Position numbers and translations under genes: made by a program. Positions 4,460 through 6,228 of a stretch of DNA of 6,228 bases are shown piece by piece (the stretch's first letter is position 1; each line of letters begins with the position of its first letter). The stretch is from the NCBI GenBank assembly GCA_023426345.1, contig JAFAAX010000112.1:1-6228 (forward strand). The letters are read 5' to 3'. The notes beneath the pieces are model-generated. The model worked only from the letters and a program-made list of their open reading frames with translations, was not told where the DNA came from and ran no database searches. The stretch comes from Actinomycetes bacterium (GTDB lineage Bacteria > Actinomycetota > Actinomycetes > Actinomycetales > Actinomycetaceae).

Positions 4460-6097
4460 TCAGATCTTCTTGACCAGCGGGAACGTGATGGTCTCGCGGA
4501 TCCCCTGGCCGGTCAGCGCCATGAGGAGGCGGTCCAGGCCCATCCCCATGCCGCCGCTGGGCGGCATGCCGTACTCCATGGCCTGGAGGAAGTCCTCGTC
4601 CAGCACCATGGCCTCGGGGTCGCCCTCGGCGGCGGCCAGGGCCTGGGCCTCGAAGCGGCGCCGCTGGATGACGGGGTCGACCAGCTCCGAGTAGGCGGTG
4701 GCCAGCTCGAAGCCGCGGACGTAGAGGTCCCACTTCTCGACCTTGCCGGGCTGGGAGCGGTGCCCGCGCGTCAACGGGCTGGAGTCCTCCGGGAAGTCGC
4801 GGACGAAGGTCGGCGCCCACAGGTCGTCCCCGACCGTCTTCTCGAACAGCACCTCGACGATCTTGCCGGGCACGTAGTGGTCGGGGATCTCCTCGCCGAC
4901 CCCGCGGGCCAGCGTCACCAGCTCGGCGCGCGGCGTCTGCGGAGTGACCGCGTGTCCCAGCGCCTCGGAGGTGGCCTCGTAGAGGCTGATCGCGTCCCAG
5001 GACCCCGACAGGTCGTAGGTCGACCCGTCGGGCAGGGTGACGACCTCGGAGCCCAGGGCGTCGCGCGCGGACTTCTGGATGAACTCGCGCGTGCGCCGGG
5101 CCATCGTGTCGTAGGAGCCGTAGGCCTCATAGGCCTCCAGCATCGTGAACTCCGGCGAGTGGGAGGAGTCCGCGCCCTCGTTGCGGAAGTTCCGGTTGAT
5201 CTCGAAGACCTTGTCCACCCCGCCGACGACGGCGCGCTTGAGGTAGAGCTCCGGGGCGATGCGCAGGTAGAGGTCGGTGTCATAGGCGTTCATGTGCGTC
5301 ATGAACGGGCGGGCCGCCGCGCCCCCGTGGAGGACCTGGAGCATCGGCGTCTCGATCTCGATGAAGCCGGCCTCGTCGAAGTAGGCGCGCAGCGACTTCA
5401 CGACGCGCGCGCGCAGGCGCACCATGTCGCGTGCGGCCGGCCGCACGATGAGGTCGAGGTAGCGCCGCCGGATGCGCTGGTCCTCCGACAGGGACATCTC
5501 CGTGCCGTCCTCGGCCACGTAGGTCTTGGGCAGGGGGCGCAGCGCCTTCGAGGCGATCTCCCACGCGGGGATCGCGTCGGGCCCGGTCTCGCCGTGCGGC
5601 CCCGTCTCCTCCGCCGCCCCGGGCGCCGCCATGATGGACAGCTCCCCGCGCCGCGACGAGAGGACCCTGCCGTGGACGAACAGGTGGTCGCCCAGGTCGA
5701 CCTCCGCCTTGTAGGCGGCCAGGGAGTCCGCCCCGATCTCGGCCGCGGAGAGCATGACCTGGAGCCGGTTGCCGGCCCCGTCCTGGAGGGTGGCGAAGCA
5801 CAGCTTCCCGCCGTTGCGCATGAGCATGACGCGCCCGGCCAGGCCGACGACGACGTCCGTCTCCTCGCCGGCCTCGAGCCCGACGTAGTCCGCGCGGACC
5901 TGCGCGATCGTCGCCGTGATGGGCAGGACCACCGGGTAGGGGGCGATGCCGGCGTCCAGCATCCTCTGGCGCTTCTCCGCGCGGACCCGCATCTGCTCGG
6001 GGAGGTCGTCCGCGGGGGCCGGGGCCCCCGACGCGGTGGGGTTCTCGATGGACGAGGGCGCCCGCGTGGGCGTCGTCCCGCTGTTCTGCTCAGTCAC
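4460..6097 (-). CDS. lysS: Lysyl-tRNA synthetase, class II
   Basis: Charges tRNA-Lys with lysine using ATP, in the cytoplasm, normally as a homodimer; an essential translation enzyme. Counting from the GTG at 6097 (545 residues), a disordered Pro/Ala/Ser-rich N-terminus (1-30) is followed by a helix (about 33-52), the anticodon-binding OB fold (about 80-157) and the class II catalytic domain. Motif 1 is around 236-255 (FIEIETPML), motif 2 carries FRNE (304-307) followed by HSPEF (313-317), and motif 3 is GMGMGLDR (516-523) with its ATP-binding Arg523. GGAAARPF (258-265) and YLRIAPELYLKR (277-288) are typical of bacterial LysRS. A linker of about 20 residues (158-179, rich in Gly, Glu, Pro) separates the OB fold from the core. 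The longest frame starts with ATG at 6106, but the -10-like TACCAT overlaps that ATG, while the GTG lies exactly seven bases beyond the box, so the GTG is preferred. Confidence 0.97.
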   Translation of the reverse strand: MTEQNSGTTPTRAPSSIENPTASGAPAPADDLPEQMRVRAEKRQRMLDAGIAPYPVVLPITATIAQVRADYVGLEAGEETDVVVGLAGRVMLMRNGGKLCFATLQDGAGNRLQVMLSAAEIGADSLAAYKAEVDLGDHLFVHGRVLSSRRGELSIMAAPGAAEETGPHGETGPDAIPAWEIASKALRPLPKTYVAEDGTEMSLSEDQRIRRRYLDLIVRPAARDMVRLRARVVKSLRAYFDEAGFIEIETPMLQVLHGGAAARPFMTHMNAYDTDLYLRIAPELYLKRAVVGGVDKVFEINRNFRNEGADSSHSPEFTMLEAYEAYGSYDTMARRTREFIQKSARDALGSEVVTLPDGSTYDLSGSWDAISLYEATSEALGHAVTPQTPRAELVTLARGVGEEIPDHYVPGKIVEVLFEKTVGDDLWAPTFVRDFPEDSSPLTRGHRSQPGKVEKWDLYVRGFELATAYSELVDPVIQRRRFEAQALAAAEGDPEAMVLDEDFLQAMEYGMPPSGGMGMGLDRLLMALTGQGIRETITFPLVKKI

Positions 6098-6104
6098 GCC
6101 CACC

Positions 6105-6110
6105 ATGGTA
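6105..6110 (-). promoter_or_regulatory. -10 box of a probable leaderless promoter for lysS
   Basis: TACCAT on the minus strand fits TANNNT and is followed by seven bases (ggtgggc) and the GTG at 6097. If transcription starts there, the ATG at 6106 would be outside the message. The GGTGGG just before the GTG could also serve as a weak ribosome binding site if the transcript is longer. Confidence 0.5.
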
Positions 6111-6166
6111 ACGGCTGGCGCCGGGGCGCCCCGCTGGCCCGTGCCCGCCCCCGCCGGGTGTGACCT

Positions 6167-6210
6167 TTCCCCCGCCGTTCCCCCGCCGACGCCGCTCGGT
6201 TCCCCCGCGG
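6167..6210. repeat. 11-bp C-rich repeats upstream of lysS
   Basis: TTCCCCCGCCG occurs twice in exact tandem (6167-6177 and 6178-6188). A third, one-base variant (TTCCCCCGCGG) lies at 6200-6210, in the same 11-base register after one diverged unit. The spacing is close to one DNA helical turn. It may be a protein-binding array or simple C-rich low-complexity DNA. Confidence 0.4.
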
Positions 6211-6218
6211 CGGCGGCG
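6184..6218 (-). terminator. Possible terminator of a gene beyond the right edge
   Basis: On the minus strand a 12-bp stem with one mismatch (6207-6218 with 6184-6195, loop of 11) follows closely after a TGA at 6221-6223. It may be the 3' end of an upstream minus-strand gene whose body lies outside the window. Only two codons of that supposed gene are visible, so no coding feature is called. Confidence 0.3.
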
Positions 6219-6228
6219 CGTCACTGGG

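Noticed and set aside
2584..4473. A 629-codon open frame on the plus strand opposite yibE/F
   Set aside because: It consists of Arg/Gly/Asp/His-rich low-complexity sequence and lies antisense to a clear YibE/F protein. Long spurious frames are expected at this GC content.
4280..6163. A 627-codon open frame on the plus strand opposite lysS
   Set aside because: It is the antisense shadow of lysS. Its translation is Gly/Arg/Asp/Val-rich with no domain, while the minus strand gives an unmistakable LysRS.

Overview
The window is very GC-rich, with long open frames on both strands. All the intact protein-coding genes read as actinobacterial. The lysyl-tRNA synthetase and YibE/F proteins look like those of Actinomycetaceae or a nearby order, but this is an impression from family resemblance, not a search. 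No rRNA, tRNA, CRISPR array, intact transposase or prophage gene is visible.

Layout from left to right. Bases 53-1362 (+) hold a two-gene operon: a uridine-kinase-like P-loop protein whose stop codon overlaps the start of a small predicted lipoprotein (TGATG). A non-coding stretch of about 290 bp follows. It holds two hairpins and a 123-bp segment bounded by near-perfect 19-bp inverted repeats, and it is poorer in GC than its surroundings. Bases 1655-2443 (-) encode an atypical short-chain dehydrogenase/reductase (SDR) that lacks the usual Tyr/Lys catalytic pair. Divergent from it, bases 2535-2851 (+) carry what looks like the wreck of a Phd/Doc toxin-antitoxin pair: an N-terminally short, frame-disrupted antitoxin followed by the first part of a Doc-type toxin in another frame. 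A strong 12-bp hairpin closes this remnant and contains the stop codon of the next, convergent gene. Bases 2863-4281 (-) encode a YibE/F-family membrane protein, and 4460-6097 (-) encode lysyl-tRNA synthetase (lysS). The last ~120 bp are the lysS upstream region, with short C-rich repeats and a possible terminator of a gene beyond the window.

Three genes (the kinase, yibE/F and lysS) share one start architecture: a TANNNT box ending 6-7 nt before the start codon. This is the layout of leaderless actinobacterial transcripts, and for lysS it favours a GTG start three codons inside the longest frame. The SDR gene instead has a clear GAGGGG ribosome binding site.

The genes do not form one pathway. 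They look like ordinary chromosomal genes (nucleotide salvage, translation, membrane transport) with a small variable patch between about 1.4 and 2.85 kb. That patch (inverted-repeat element, atypical SDR, broken TA module) is the most interesting part, but I see no convincing complete new system.
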